Positions 24,942 to 36,600 of a stretch of 39,867 nt of DNA are shown here, piece after piece. This DNA comes from Anaeromyces robustus (lineage: Eukaryota > Neocallimastigomycota > Neocallimastigomycetes > Neocallimastigales > Neocallimastigaceae): assembly GCA_002104895.1 (NCBI GenBank), contig MCFG01000508.1, positions 1 to 39,867 on the forward strand, read 5' to 3'. The first letter of the stretch is position 1; each line of letters begins with the position of its first letter. The position numbers and the translations under genes are program-made. The notes under the pieces were generated by a model. That model had not been told where the DNA came from. It saw only the letters and a program-made list of their open reading frames with translations, and made no database searches.

Positions 24942-26416
24942 TTAATTGGTATTTTTAGTAGTTGATAAAGTAGTAGTAGTAGTTGGTATAGTAGTTACAG
25001 TTGTAGTAGTAGTTGGTACAGTAGTTGTTGTTACAGTTGTAGTAGTAGTTGATATAGTAGTAGTAGTAAATGTAGTAGTAGTTGTTGTTACAGTTGTAGT
25101 AGTAGTTGATATAGTAGTAGTTGTTGCTACAGTTGTAGTAGTAGTTGATATAGTAGTAATTGTCGTAACAGTTGTAGTAGTTGGTACAGTAGTAGTAGTT
25201 GTTGTTGTTGTAGTATTATTATTATTTTTTCCAATAATAGTTTGTTTCCAAGGATCGTCAAATGAAGAGAAAAAAATTTTTTTACCTAAAGTATCAGTAA
25301 TAATAAGATGATACTTTAAAGGTGAATTATCGGCTTTATAATAATTCATTATTAAGATAATTATTAATTTATTAAATCAAGTTTCAATTTAGTAATACCA
25401 CTTTTTGGATATGATTCCCCAATTTGATAAAAAGCATCTCCTATAAATGATGAATTTTTTATTCATCATCTGGAAAAATGAAAGGATTATTAAAAGCATC
25501 TAACTGAGTAATTTTCCTTTTCAATGAAGGGAAACAATTGGATTCTCTTAATATTCAAATAATAATAGTTAATTTTTCTTCTTTACACTACTTGAATTAC
25601 CATCATTTAATATATAAAATATTAAAAAAAAATGTTAGATTCTTCATTTTTTAAAGTTAACTTCATTATGTTTTAATTTTTCAAGATGTTTACCATGATA
25701 ACATACATCTACCCCTATATCTCCCAAATTCCTACCATATTCTAATGTAGAATATAAAATGTTTACACAAAAATCAATAAATTCATTCATAATATTCACC
25801 TTCATAATAACAAAAATCATTATTGGTAATAATCATTACCATAAATTTTTAAATGTTTGTTTATTAATATCTTCGAAATCAGGATTCATTAAAGGTTTAA
25901 AATATGTAATAGTTTCGATATAAAATTGACCATCATTATTTATAAAAAATTTATAAAAAACTTCAAATGGATTCATGATGAGGAGATATATGATTATTGT
26001 TACTATTATTTGGTATACTATTCCATATAACATGATAATATTTATCACGAATAGCCATCATTATCATAATTATTATCAAGATATAAACTATATGGTGGTC
26101 TTTGAATATATTTATATAATCTACCATCAACTAGATTCCCATAAAATCCTTATGTTTTTTTTTTATCTATAAATATTATAAGTTCACCAACTATCATGTA
26201 AGTAAAACTACCATATAATTCTCCATTAGGTGAAATAATAGCCTCATTTTCTTTTAAAATTGGTTCACAACTACCTTTTGGGTATGGTAAAATTTTCAAT
26301 ATGAACAATATTATATATATTAGTATCTACAGCAGAAGCAATACAAGTTTCTACTAATAAAAATAATTGAAGTGTATTTTTTAATATATTAAATCTCTTT
26401 TTTTTTTTTATTTCAT
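24942..26416 (-). pseudogene. Frameshifted secreted protein with Thr-rich C-terminal tail
   Basis: The relic reads leftward from about 26416, where an ATG is followed by a poly-A tract and an immediate frame break. The first readable segment (26396 to about 26290) has a signal-peptide-like stretch, LQLFLLVETCIASAV. Later segments appear in changing frames: KGSCEPILKENEAIISPNGE, GNLVDGRLYKYIQRPPYSLY, MAIRDKYYHVIWNSIPNN, the open piece 25977-25836 with FINNDGQFYIETITYFKP, LGDIGVDVCYHGKHLEKL, GDAFYQIGESYPKSGITKL. The last open segment, 25349-24942, has SPLKYHLIITDTLGKKIFF followed by about 80 residues of Thr runs split by V/I/A/S, ending TTKNTN and TAA. At least eight frame changes are needed. 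Blocks like ENEAIISPNG and Y.L.L...G...RDKYYHVIWNS loosely recall bulb-lectin (B_lectin) repeats; this is tentative. A DDPWK motif also occurs, but a GH17 assignment is not supported. Confidence 0.65.
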
Positions 26417-27567
26417 ACTTTTTTATATTTATTTTTTTTTATTATTTCATAGATTCTATTTTTTTTTTTTTTTATTATTATTAAATAAAATTCTTTTAAG
26501 AAAAATAAATATTAATTAATTAATATATAAAAAATAAAATAAAATATCCTTATAATTATAAAATAAATAAAGAAATAGTTTTTTCCTTTTATATTATTTT
26601 TGATCTATAAATAATAAAATATTTAAAATAAATTAATAAATAATAATATAAATTAATATATTAATTATAATATTATCAAACTACCAAAAATAGTCATAAT
26701 ATTTATTAAATTATTCATTAAATAATGGTAATGAGAATACATAATAATTATAATATATTATTTAATATATAAAATATAAAATAAAATTTATATGAATTTA
26801 TTTTAAATGTTTAATATTAATGTCATTTTATATTTTAAAAACATTCATTTTGTAGTAAAATATATTAAAATATTATTATAAAAAAAAAAAAAGTTAAAAC
26901 TTTAATAATTTTGTATTTAAATATTTAATGGGGCAAATATTAAATCATATAATCTATCCACTTAAATTTAATTTTTCAACATTTATATATTTTATTCTAT
27001 TTTTCTACTATTCATTTTTTAAATTTTTCTATTATCTATTATAAAATTTGTTTATATAATGTTAATAAGATAAAATCATTTTTTAGTATTTTAGTCCAAA
27101 AAAAAAAAAAAAAAAGATGAATTTTTTTTTAAAAATTTTTTAATGTTTTACATTAATAGATTCAAATAAAAAAAAATATCAAAAAATATCGCATAATAAT
27201 ATTTCAAATATTTTTATTTTGATAATACTGGTCAAAATATAAAAATTTGTTATTTTATTATTTTATAATAATAACATTATAATAAATAAAGATAAAAAAA
27301 AAGCTTTTATAAAAATGGTTAATATAGAAAAAGAAAAAATCTAATTTCTTCTCTTTCTCTATTTCCATTTAAAGGTATAAAATGTAACAATCCTAAACTT
27401 GATGAAAAAAAAAGATTTAATTCTTTATTTATATTAAACACAATTATAATATACATTATACATTAATTTCGTACAAAATTTATTACAATATTCATAGATA
27501 CATATGTACATATTATATATGAAGTAGGTAACAAAAATATATACACAATTTTTTGGTAAATCCAAAC

Positions 27568-27568
<1 letters not shown>

Positions 27569-27607
<39 letters not shown>
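27569..27607. repeat. 39-nt poly-A homopolymer
   Basis: Thirty-nine consecutive A residues followed by GAAAGAAAAAA. It could be a retroposed poly-A tail in principle, but no gene copy is visible upstream (27330-27560 has no recognisable frame). Confidence 0.9.
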
Positions 27608-27609
<2 letters not shown>

Positions 27610-28019
27610 AAGAAAAAAAATTAAGAAAATGAAAAAAATGTATTAATATATTTATATATTTATATTAATATTTTACATTATTTCATATTATAATAAAAAA
27701 AATAGTTTAATGATATAATTATACTATTAATATAATAAATCAATTATTTTATGATTAATATATATATTTATAATTAATTTTTTTAGATTTAATAAAAAAT
27801 CTCCAATAGAAAAAATAAAGATTAAAAAAGAGTGGAGAAAAAGAAAACTAAGATAAAATATAGAAAAGAAAAAATAAATTCTTAATATCTTATTTTTTTA
27901 TTATATTTTTTATTTTTATATTATTTATGATTATTATATTACTAACTTTTTTGGTTAGGATGAATATAAAAAAAAAAAATTAACTGGAATCAAAAAAATA
28001 TGAATTTATTTCTTTTCCC

Positions 28020-28101
28020 TAAGATGTATTTTCGCCAAGAAGTGTATTATATTTTATTTTTATTCTTATTTTTTAGTTTTTTTTTTTTTTTTTTTTTTCA
28101 T

Positions 28102-28141
<40 letters not shown>

Positions 28142-28185
28142 TATATTATATGAATTTTTAAGCCACATATCGAAAATACGCCTTA
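28020..28185. mobile_element. Possible 166-bp inverted-repeat (MITE-like) element
   Basis: The arm TAAGATGTATTTTCG (28020-28034) and the reverse complement of CGAAAATACGCCTTA (28171-28185) agree at 13 of 15 positions, with GTATTTTCG exact. The interior is a poly-T run and a TTTA microsatellite (28104-28142), with no coding sequence. The CG-containing arm is rare in this background. No convincing target-site duplication is visible, so element status is uncertain. Confidence 0.35.
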
Positions 28186-29711
28186 ACTTTTAAATAATTT
28201 TTTTTTTCAAAAATAAATAAATCGAAGATAATAAATAAACGTATAACAATCTCAATATATATTTTAAAAAAATGAAATATTCGTAAAATATTATAATAAA
28301 AAAATATAATTAGTATAAATTAAAAGATAGTTTTTGATAGTTTTAATACGACTATTTCAAAAAAAAAAATAATATATTATAATGAAAATATTATTATTAA
28401 ACTTTAAGCCATTAATAATCTCAAAAAATAATAAATTTTAATGGTTAATGAAAATAATTTTTATATGGTTTTTAAGAATATGGGTTTTAATTTTTTTTTA
28501 GTAAAGATATTATAAAATAATTATTATTAATAATTACCACCTTGATTATATATAATTTATTATATATAAATTAAATATATTAATAATGTTGATTCATTTT
28601 TTTAAAACGATTTATATTAAATAATTAATTTAAAAAAATATTAAAAGTTTTTTTTTTTTTTAATTATGAACTAATTAATTATTTATTTAATTATTAATTA
28701 TTCATTTAATTATTTAATTATTTTTTATTTATTTAATTTATTTAATTTATTATTTATTCATCTATTTATTTATTTATTTTGATGAAATCAGAAATTAATT
28801 TGAAATTTTTAAAAAAAAAATAATTATTAAATAATATTATAATTAGATATTCATCAATTTATTTATTCATTCATTTATATTTATATATTAATTTATTAAA
28901 TTTATTTATTAATTTATTTAAATTTGTTAATATAAAAAGAGATGAAATATTTTTAATCATAAATCCAACCAATCAAGAAAACTTTAAAATAAATTCTTCA
29001 AAAAAGTAAAATCTTATATATAAAGTAAAAAATCTCAATTTTTTTTTATTCGTTACAAATATATACATATTATAATTATTTTATTTTTTTTGAAAAAGAT
29101 ATAATTTTCTTTTCTTTCTATTAAATAGAAGAAGAAATTATTAAAATTATTATAAAAAAGGTAAATTATTATATTTATAAAAGAAGTGAAAGAATGAAAA
29201 AAAAAAGAGAAAAAAATATTATTTTATTTTTATATAAATTCATATATATAATATCATTTTTTGGGATATATTAAATAATATATGACATATAAAAAATTAA
29301 TTAATAATATTTGTATTAATAATAAATGGGTTATTTAGATATTTTATAGGATAAAATAAAATAAAATACATTATTTAAAAAAAATAATAATACTTAATTT
29401 TTTATTTTGAAAAATTTAAAAAAAAATATATATATATATATATTCATATAATAGTATTAAAAATATGTAATAATAGTTAACAATATGTAATAATAGTTAA
29501 TAATAAATTAAAAAGATAAATATATGATGAATAAATATATTATATATATGAATGTATTAAAATTTATATATATTTTTTGATATATATATAGTTTTCTATA
29601 CTTAAAATAAATAAAAATAATTAGTATTAATGGTTTTTAATATTTTTATTATATATATTTTTTATATTAAAATAAAAAAGGATAAAATTCATTAAATTTT
29701 TTAGAATAAAA

Positions 29712-30066
29712 ATGAGTTTCTTATCACAAACTTTATCAAAATCTAGTCAAATTAATAAGTATTTAATCCCAGCAACTTCTAGAACCCTTTCTTCTGTCAA
29801 TAAAATTTCATTAAATAAAGTAAATTATCATATGCGTTATAAATATCAGTTATTAAAACAAAAAGAAGAGAAATAAATAAATAAATAAAATAGAAAAGGA
29901 TAAAATATATTTATTGTATTGTATATTATTAATATTATATATAAAATAGATTCAAAACTTAAAATTATCCACCATGTCTAGCAAAAACGTTACTATTGAG
30001 GTAAAAATTTATTTAGAAATATAATTATAATATAAAAATATTTTAATAATAAGAAATAAAATTTTA

Positions 30067-30149
<83 letters not shown>

Positions 30150-30210
30150 ATCATAATCACAATAATAATATTAATAATATAATATTATTAGCAATAATCA
30201 GAATATTAAA

Positions 30211-30256
<46 letters not shown>

Positions 30257-30761
30257 TAATAATATTAATAATATTAAAAATAATAAAACTAATAATAATA
30301 ATAATAATGATAAAAAAATTTTTTTTTAATAAGGCTACTCACCAAGACAGTGAAACTGCTAAGGGTACTATTGAAAAATTAAATGATGATGCCAAGTATC
30401 TTCTTCCTTTATACGGTAGACCAAATGTTATCTTTAATAAGGGTGAAGGTGTTTATGTTTATGATACTGCTAATCGTAAATACCTTGATTTCGCTTCTGG
30501 TATTGCCGTTAATAGTCTTGGTCACAACAACCCAATTATTATTAATGCTATTAAGGAACAAGCTTCAAAAATTATTCATGTCAGTAATTTATATCACAAT
30601 GAAAACCCAGCTAAATTAGCAAAGTTACTTGTTGAAAGTTTAGAAAAGAAGGGAAAATTTGCTGATGGTGCTAAAGTTTTCTTTGGTAACTCTGGTACTG
30701 AAGCTAATGAAGGTAAAAAAAAAAATAAAAAAAAAAAAAATAAATCAATAAATAGAAAAAA

Positions 30762-30804
<43 letters not shown>

Positions 30805-31898
30805 TATAATTAAAAATATATTAATAAATAAAAACATATATATACATACATATATTATGTGTTTTTATTTAAAATTAAAAAATATTATAACTCTTAACAT
30901 TAAAATAATAAATACTATATGTTTTATGTTTCTAACTGTATATATTATTTTATAATTTTATATAATACTATCTTTACTTATTTATTTATTTATTTATTTT
31001 ATTATTTTATATTATTATAAAAGCTGCTATCAAATTCGCTAGAAGATATGGTAAAACTATTTCTCAAAATAAGAATGTTATTGTATCATTTAATCATGCT
31101 TTCCACGGTCGTACTTTAGGTGCTTTAACTGCTACTCCAAATCCAAAATACCAAGATCCATTTACTCCATTACTTCCAGGATTTAAATATTCTCCATACA
31201 ATGATATTGAAGCTGCCAAGAAAAACATTGATGAAAATGTTTGTGGTGTTATTGTTGAAGTTGTTCAAGGTGAAGGTGGTTTAAATCCAGCTAAGAAAGA
31301 TTTCATTCAATACTTAAGAAAGAGATGTGATGAAGTTAATGCTCTTTTAATTGTTGATGAAATTCAAACTGGTGTTGGTCGTACTGGTAAATTATATGCT
31401 CATCAATATTATGATATTACTCCAGATATCTTTACTTTAGCTAAACCACTTGGTGGTGGTATTCCAATTGGTGCTACTATTTTAAGCGAAAAAGTTGCTA
31501 AAACTATTAAACCAGGAGATCATGGTACAACTTTTGGTGGTAACTCTTTAGCTACTCATGTTGGTGCTGCTGTTATTGAAACCATTAACAAACCAGAATT
31601 TTTAGCTGAAATTCGTGAAAAGGGTGATTATTTAAAGAAGGGACTTATTGAAGCTACTAAAGGTTCTAAGCTTGTTAAGGAAGTTCGTGGTTTAGGTTTA
31701 ATGATTGGTGTTGGTTTAGATGAAAAGGTTACTCCAGTTGCTGTTGCTGATGTTTGTCGTCAACAAGGTTTATTAGTTATTACTTGTGGTATGAATACTT
31801 TACGTCTTCTTCCACCACTTATTATTACCAAAGAAGAAATTGATCGTGCTGTATCAATTATTAGCAAATCTATTAAATATCTTGAAGATAAATTATAA
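29712..31898 (+). CDS. ARG8: Acetylornithine aminotransferase, four exons, organelle-type leader
   Basis: Exons 29712-29819, 29950-30000, 30334-30712 and 31024-31898 join in frame into 470 residues. The enzyme is PLP-dependent and transfers an amino group between glutamate and N-acetylglutamate semialdehyde to make N-acetylornithine, in arginine synthesis. Evidence: FFGNSGTEANE at the PLP-phosphate site (about residues 169-179), FNHAFHGRT, VEVVQGEGG, VDEIQTGVGRTG with Asp291 for the pyridine nitrogen, TLAKPLGGGIPIGA with Schiff-base Lys320, and GTTFGGN. The SNLYHNENPAKLA block favours the ArgD/ARG8 class over ornithine aminotransferase. Residues 1 to about 50 are rich in S, L, K, R and N with no acidic residue and look like a mitochondrial or hydrogenosomal presequence. 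All introns are GT...AG. A second ATG in good context lies in exon 2 (29973). An AATAAA sits about 50 nt after the stop. The gene is more G/C-rich than its surroundings, as expected for real exons. Confidence 0.93.
29820..29949 (+). other. ARG8 intron 1 (130 bp)
   Basis: The donor is GTAAAT and the acceptor AAATAG; phase 0 after codon 36. If retained, the frame stays open for 18 more codons and then hits TAA, giving a truncated leader only. Confidence 0.8.
30001..30333 (+). other. ARG8 intron 2 (333 bp), triplet-repeat rich
   Basis: The donor is GTAAAA and the acceptor is the AAG just before GCTACTCACC; phase 0 after codon 53. The interior is dominated by TAA, TTA and TAG triplet repeats. 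Confidence 0.85.
30067..30147 (+). repeat. 50-nt perfect palindrome plus (TAG)11 in intron 2
   Basis: (TAA)n at 30067-30091 and (ATT)n at 30092-30116 are exact reverse complements with no spacer, a 25-bp-arm perfect palindrome. It is followed directly by eleven TAG units (30115-30147). Further (TAA)n lies at about 30213-30254. In the transcript the palindrome would fold into a hairpin inside the intron. Confidence 0.85.
30713..31023 (+). other. ARG8 intron 3 (311 bp)
   Basis: The donor is GTAAAAAA after the first base of the Ala180 codon (phase 1) and the acceptor is AAAAG before CTGCTATC. It splits the conserved ANE|AAIK block, which confirms the junction. It contains a (TAA)n tract near 30763-30803. 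Confidence 0.9.
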
Positions 31899-32149
31899 GT
31901 TAATTAAAAAAAAAAGAAAAATAATAGTTGAATTGAAATAGAAAGAAAGAAATAAAGTAGAAAAAATAATTATACAATATATATATATAAAGATTATAAT
32001 TAGAATAATCATAACATATATATATAAATACATAAAAATAACAATTTTTTCTTATTTTTTTTTTTTTTTAAAAAAAAAAAATGTTATCAAAAAAAAAAAA
32101 AAGAATTTTAAACATTTACATAAATTAGTAAATATTTATATATAAATTA

Positions 32150-32180
<31 letters not shown>

Positions 32181-33682
32181 TAAAAAAGAAATATTTAGTT
32201 AGAAATTAAGTATTATTAAAAAAAAAAAAGAATTGTTCAATTAAAAAAAAATTATTTTTTTTTCTTATTATTTGTATAATATGCAAAATAATTTAAAAAT
32301 TTAAAAAAAAAAAAAAAAAATGTATTAAATTAAATAAATTAATAAATAATTAAATAAAAACATAAAAATATATAATTAAATAATATATATATATAGAAGA
32401 AATCAATATTTTTTAATTATTTGTTGGTTTGTTGGTTTGTTTGTTTTAACATGATATTAATATAGAACAAAACAATAGCTCAATGCTTATAATAATGATT
32501 TAATGATAAAATAATATACACTATAATAGATGAAGTAATTTACTTAATTCTTAATTTATTTGTAGTTAATAGTAATAACAATGATAATATATATATATAT
32601 ATATTATTATATATGTTTAATTTCTTATTCATATGTTCCTACATGTAACTTTATTTATTTAAGTAATCCTACAAAAAAACACTAATATAAAAGTATAATT
32701 AATAGATAGATTTAGACCCCATTTTTTCATCGTCAACAGGGAACAAAAACAACAACAACAATAACAACAATTACAATAATAATCATAATAATAACTAACA
32801 ATAATTTATTAGTAAAAAGTTTTTTATAAATTTTTATTAATCATTAAATAATTTTACAATTTTTCAATTATATTATATTATATAATATTATATTATATTT
32901 TTATTTGATTTTTTTATTTGATTTTATTATAATTTATTTTTATTTTTTTTTTATTTTTATTTTATATTTATTTTATTTTATTATATTTTATTTTATTTTT
33001 TTAATTTTTTTTTTTTATTTTTATTTTATATTTATATTATTTTATTATTTTATTTTATTTTATTTTATTATTTTATTTTATTTTATTCTATAATTCTATA
33101 TTTTATTTTTATATTTTATTGTATAATTTAATTTTATTTTTTGTTTTATATTTTATTTTTATTTTTATTTTATATTCTATTATTTTATTATTTTATTTTA
33201 TTTTATTCTATAATTCTATATTTTATTTTTATATTTTATTTTATAATTTAGTTTTATTTTTTGTTTTATATTTTATCTTTTTATTTTTTTTTTTAATTTT
33301 ATTTTTTTATTTTTATTTTTTTATTTTTATTTTATATTCTATTATTTTATTATTTTATTTTATTTTATTCTATAATTCTATATTTTATTTTATTTTATTT
33401 TATTTTATTATAATTTAATTTTATTTTTAATTTTATTTTTTATTTTTTATTTTTTATTTTTATTTTATATTCTATTATTTTATTATTTTATTTTATTTTA
33501 TTCTATAATTCTATATTTTATTTTATTTTATTTTATTATAATTTAATTTTATTTTTAATTTTATTTTTTATTTTTTATTTTTTATTTTTTATTTTTTTTT
33601 ATTTTATTTTATTTTTTTATTTTATTTTTTTTATAATTCATATTATTTTTTATTATTTTTATTATTTTTTTATTTTTTACTT
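31899..33682. other. Spacer between convergent ARG8 and ankyrin genes
   Basis: This holds the 3' flank of ARG8 (left) and of the ankyrin gene (right). A more complex island at 32640-32760 contains CATCGTCAACAGGGAAC and CAACAACAACAATAAC; it is not open in any frame and is unassigned. From about 32900 the plus strand is almost purely T with scattered A and very few C. Confidence 0.6.
33060..33560. repeat. T-rich minisatellite, about four degenerate units
   Basis: The marker string TCTATAATTCTATA recurs at 33087, 33207, 33369 and 33502 (spacings 120, 162 and 133 bp). Each is preceded by TATTTTATTATTTTATTTTATT and followed by TTTTATTTT runs. The first two units are nearly identical over 120 bp. 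The plus-strand Phe/Ile/Leu/Tyr ORFs here are artefacts of the T-rich strand. Confidence 0.7.
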
Positions 33683-36600
33683 TTAGATATCTATAGGCAT
33701 TATTTCTTCATTATAAGAATCATCATGTAAATCTAAAATATCTAAGATATCTATTGGTTTTTCTTTCAATTGTATTCCATCTTCATTTTTCCTTATATTT
33801 TCATTATTTTTCATTATGGCACCATGTTCATATAAATAATATACTAAATCACCATTATTATTGGCATAGGCATATAATAATGGTGTTTCACCATAAATAT
33901 TTTCTTTATTAATATCCGCTCCATTTTCAATTAAATAATTAACTATATCTTCATATTTATATTTACATGCAATAAATAATGGTGTTTCACCCTTCTTATT
34001 GCTTTTATTGATATTCGCTCCATTTTCAACTAAATATTTCACAATATTTTTATTTCCATTTTCACAAACTTTATATAATGGTGTTTCACCTTGACTATTT
34101 CCTTTATTGATATTCGCTCCATATTTAATTAATAATTTGATTATATTTTCTTTCCCATATTTACATGCTTTAAATAAAAGTGTTTCACCATAAGCATTTT
34201 CTTTATTAATATCTGCACCATTTTTAACAAATAATTTTATTATATTTTCTTTTCCATTGTCCTTTTTATTATCACAATATTTAAATAATGGTGTTTCACC
34301 TTCCCAATTGACTTTATCAACTTTGGCTTTATGTTTAATTAAATATTTGATTATATTTTCATTTCCATTTTGACAAGCTTTAAATAATGCGGTTTCACGA
34401 TTACTGGTTTCTTTATTTACATCTGCACCATGTTTAACTAAACATTTTACTACATTTTCATCTCCAAGTTTACATGCATAAGATAATGGGGTATGATCAT
34501 AAGGGTTCACTTGATTTATATTAATTTTTTTTTTAATTAAAGATTTGATTGTACCTATATTTCCATTTTCACAAGCATTAAATAATAAAATATCATTTTC
34601 TATATCTTTCATTATTTTTTCATTATCCTTTTTACCTTTTAATTTGAAAAATGGATTATTATGATTATGATTATTTTCTTTTATTTTTCCCATTTCCATT
34701 TTTTTACTATCATTGATATTACTTGTGGTTATTTTATTAATATTTAATAAATCTTTGATATCTTTAAGTAAAGGATTTTCATTTTCATTTTCATTTACTT
34801 GTATTGAATAATATTGAGAACTTTCTACATTATCATTATTATCATTTTTCTTTAAATATTTTATCATTTTTTTATTTCCAAGTTGAATGGCAATAGATAG
34901 TGGGGTTTCACCTTTCCAATTTTTTATATTTGTACTTGCTCCATATTTTATTAAATATTTTACCATATTATCATTTCCTCTTTGAACACATTTAAATAAT
35001 GGCGTTTCACCATTCCATCTATTTTTATAATTTAGATCAGCGCCATATTTAATTAAAATTTTTATAACATTATCCTTTCCACCTCGACATGCTTTATATA
35101 ATGGTGTTTCTCCTTCATTATTTTCTATATTTATAAATGCTCCTACATAAACTAAATATTTAGTTATTATTTCATTTCCATTTTCTATGGCTTTATACAA
35201 TGCTGTTTCTCCATCACCATTTATCTTATTTACCTTAGCCCCATATTTAATTAAATATTTTACTAAATTTTCATATCCATATTTACATGCTTTATCTAAT
35301 ACTGTATATCCTTTTCTATTTAATTGATCTGGATTAGCCCCGGATAAAATTAAGTATTTTACGATCATTATATTTTTATGATCAAATGCTTTAAATAATG
35401 GTGTTTCCCCTTTATGATTGGAATGATTGACTTCTGCATTATGATCTATTAAATAACTAAGAATTTTTATATTTCCATTCTTACATATTTCAAATAAGGG
35501 TGTTTCACCTACTTCATTTTCTATATTTATGTTAGCTCCATTTTCAACTAAATATTCTACGACAGGTTTATTTTCACATTGACATGCATAAAATAATGGT
35601 GTTTCATGTCGTATATTTTCTTGATCAATATTGGATCCATTTTCTATTAAACTTCCAATTATATTAACATTATTACCTCGACAGGCATAAAATAATGATG
35701 ATTCATTAGAATGACTTCTTTTATTTATATCTGCTCCTTGTTCAATTAAAAATTTCACTAAATTTTCATTTCCACTTTCATAGGCTTTAAATAATGGAAT
35801 TTCACCTTTTGCATTTTCTTTATTTATTTCCACTCCATTTTGTTTCATCAAATATTTTACTAAATTTTCATTTCCACTTTTACATGCATAAAATAATGGT
35901 GTTTCTTGACTTAAATTTTCTTTATTAATATTACATCCATGTTCAATGAAATATTTTACTAAATCTATATTTCCATTTTCACATATATTAAATAATAATG
36001 TTTCTTTATCATTATTTTCCTTTTTTATATCTGCTCCATGTTCAATTAAATATTTTACTATATTAATATTTCCATTTTTACAGGCTCTAAATAATGGTAT
36101 TTCGCCCCTTTTGTTTTCTTTATTTATATTGGCTCCTTGTTCAACTAAATATTTTACTATATTTTCATTTCCTTTTTCACATGCAATAAATATTGGTGTC
36201 TCACCTTCATTATCTTCTTTTTCTATATTGGCTTTATGTTCAACGAAATATTTTACGATATCTTCTTTTTCACATTCACATACTTCAAATAATGGAGTTT
36301 TACCTTTGTTATTTTCCTTATTTATATTGGATCCATATTTAATTAAATATTTTATGATATTTTCATTTGCATTTTTACATGCTTTAAATAATGGGGTTTC
36401 ACCTTCTTTGTTTTCTTTATTTATAGATGCACCATATTTAATTAAATATTTTACTATATTTTCATTGACATTTTCATTTTCACATGCTACAAATAATGGG
36501 GTTTTACCTTCCCAATTTTCTTTATTTATTCTTGCTTTATGTTTAATTAAATATTTTACCAATTCTTCATTACCAAAATCAATGGCATAAAATATAGGAG

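Larger units (their letters stand above)
26417..29711. other. AT-rich spacer upstream of ARG8
   Basis: No coding sequence is supportable. It holds a 39-nt poly-A tract, a possible 15-bp terminal inverted repeat pair (28020-28185), and a more complex stretch at 27330-27540 with no open frame or RNA-gene motif that I recognise. The ARG8 promoter must lie in its right part, but TATA-like strings are ubiquitous and no single one can be called. Confidence 0.6.

Noticed and set aside
24946-25311. Plus-strand Val-rich ORF
   Set aside because: It is the antisense of the Thr-rich tail of the minus-strand relic (GTA/GTT against ACT/AAC).
24942-25349. A complete 135-residue gene starting at 25349
   Set aside because: The sequence before this ATG continues the same protein in other frames (GDAFYQIGESYPKSGITKL), and there is no signal peptide at this start, so it is the 3' end of a larger broken gene.
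27330-27607. A retroposed gene ending in the 39-nt poly-A tract
   Set aside because: The 230 bp before the tract have no recognisable frame and no flanking duplication; long A-runs occur throughout the window.
28969-28975. A CCAATCA string as a CCAAT box for ARG8
   Set aside because: It lies about 740 bp before the start codon, is a single short motif, and has nothing nearby to support it.
30383-30619. A 78-residue ORF inside ARG8 exon 3
   Set aside because: It is a +1-frame shadow of the conserved aminotransferase exon.
32905-33418. Phe/Ile/Leu/Tyr-rich plus-strand ORFs resembling membrane proteins
   Set aside because: The strand is almost only T and A in TTTTA units, so any frame yields hydrophobic residues; there is no normal amino-acid mix.
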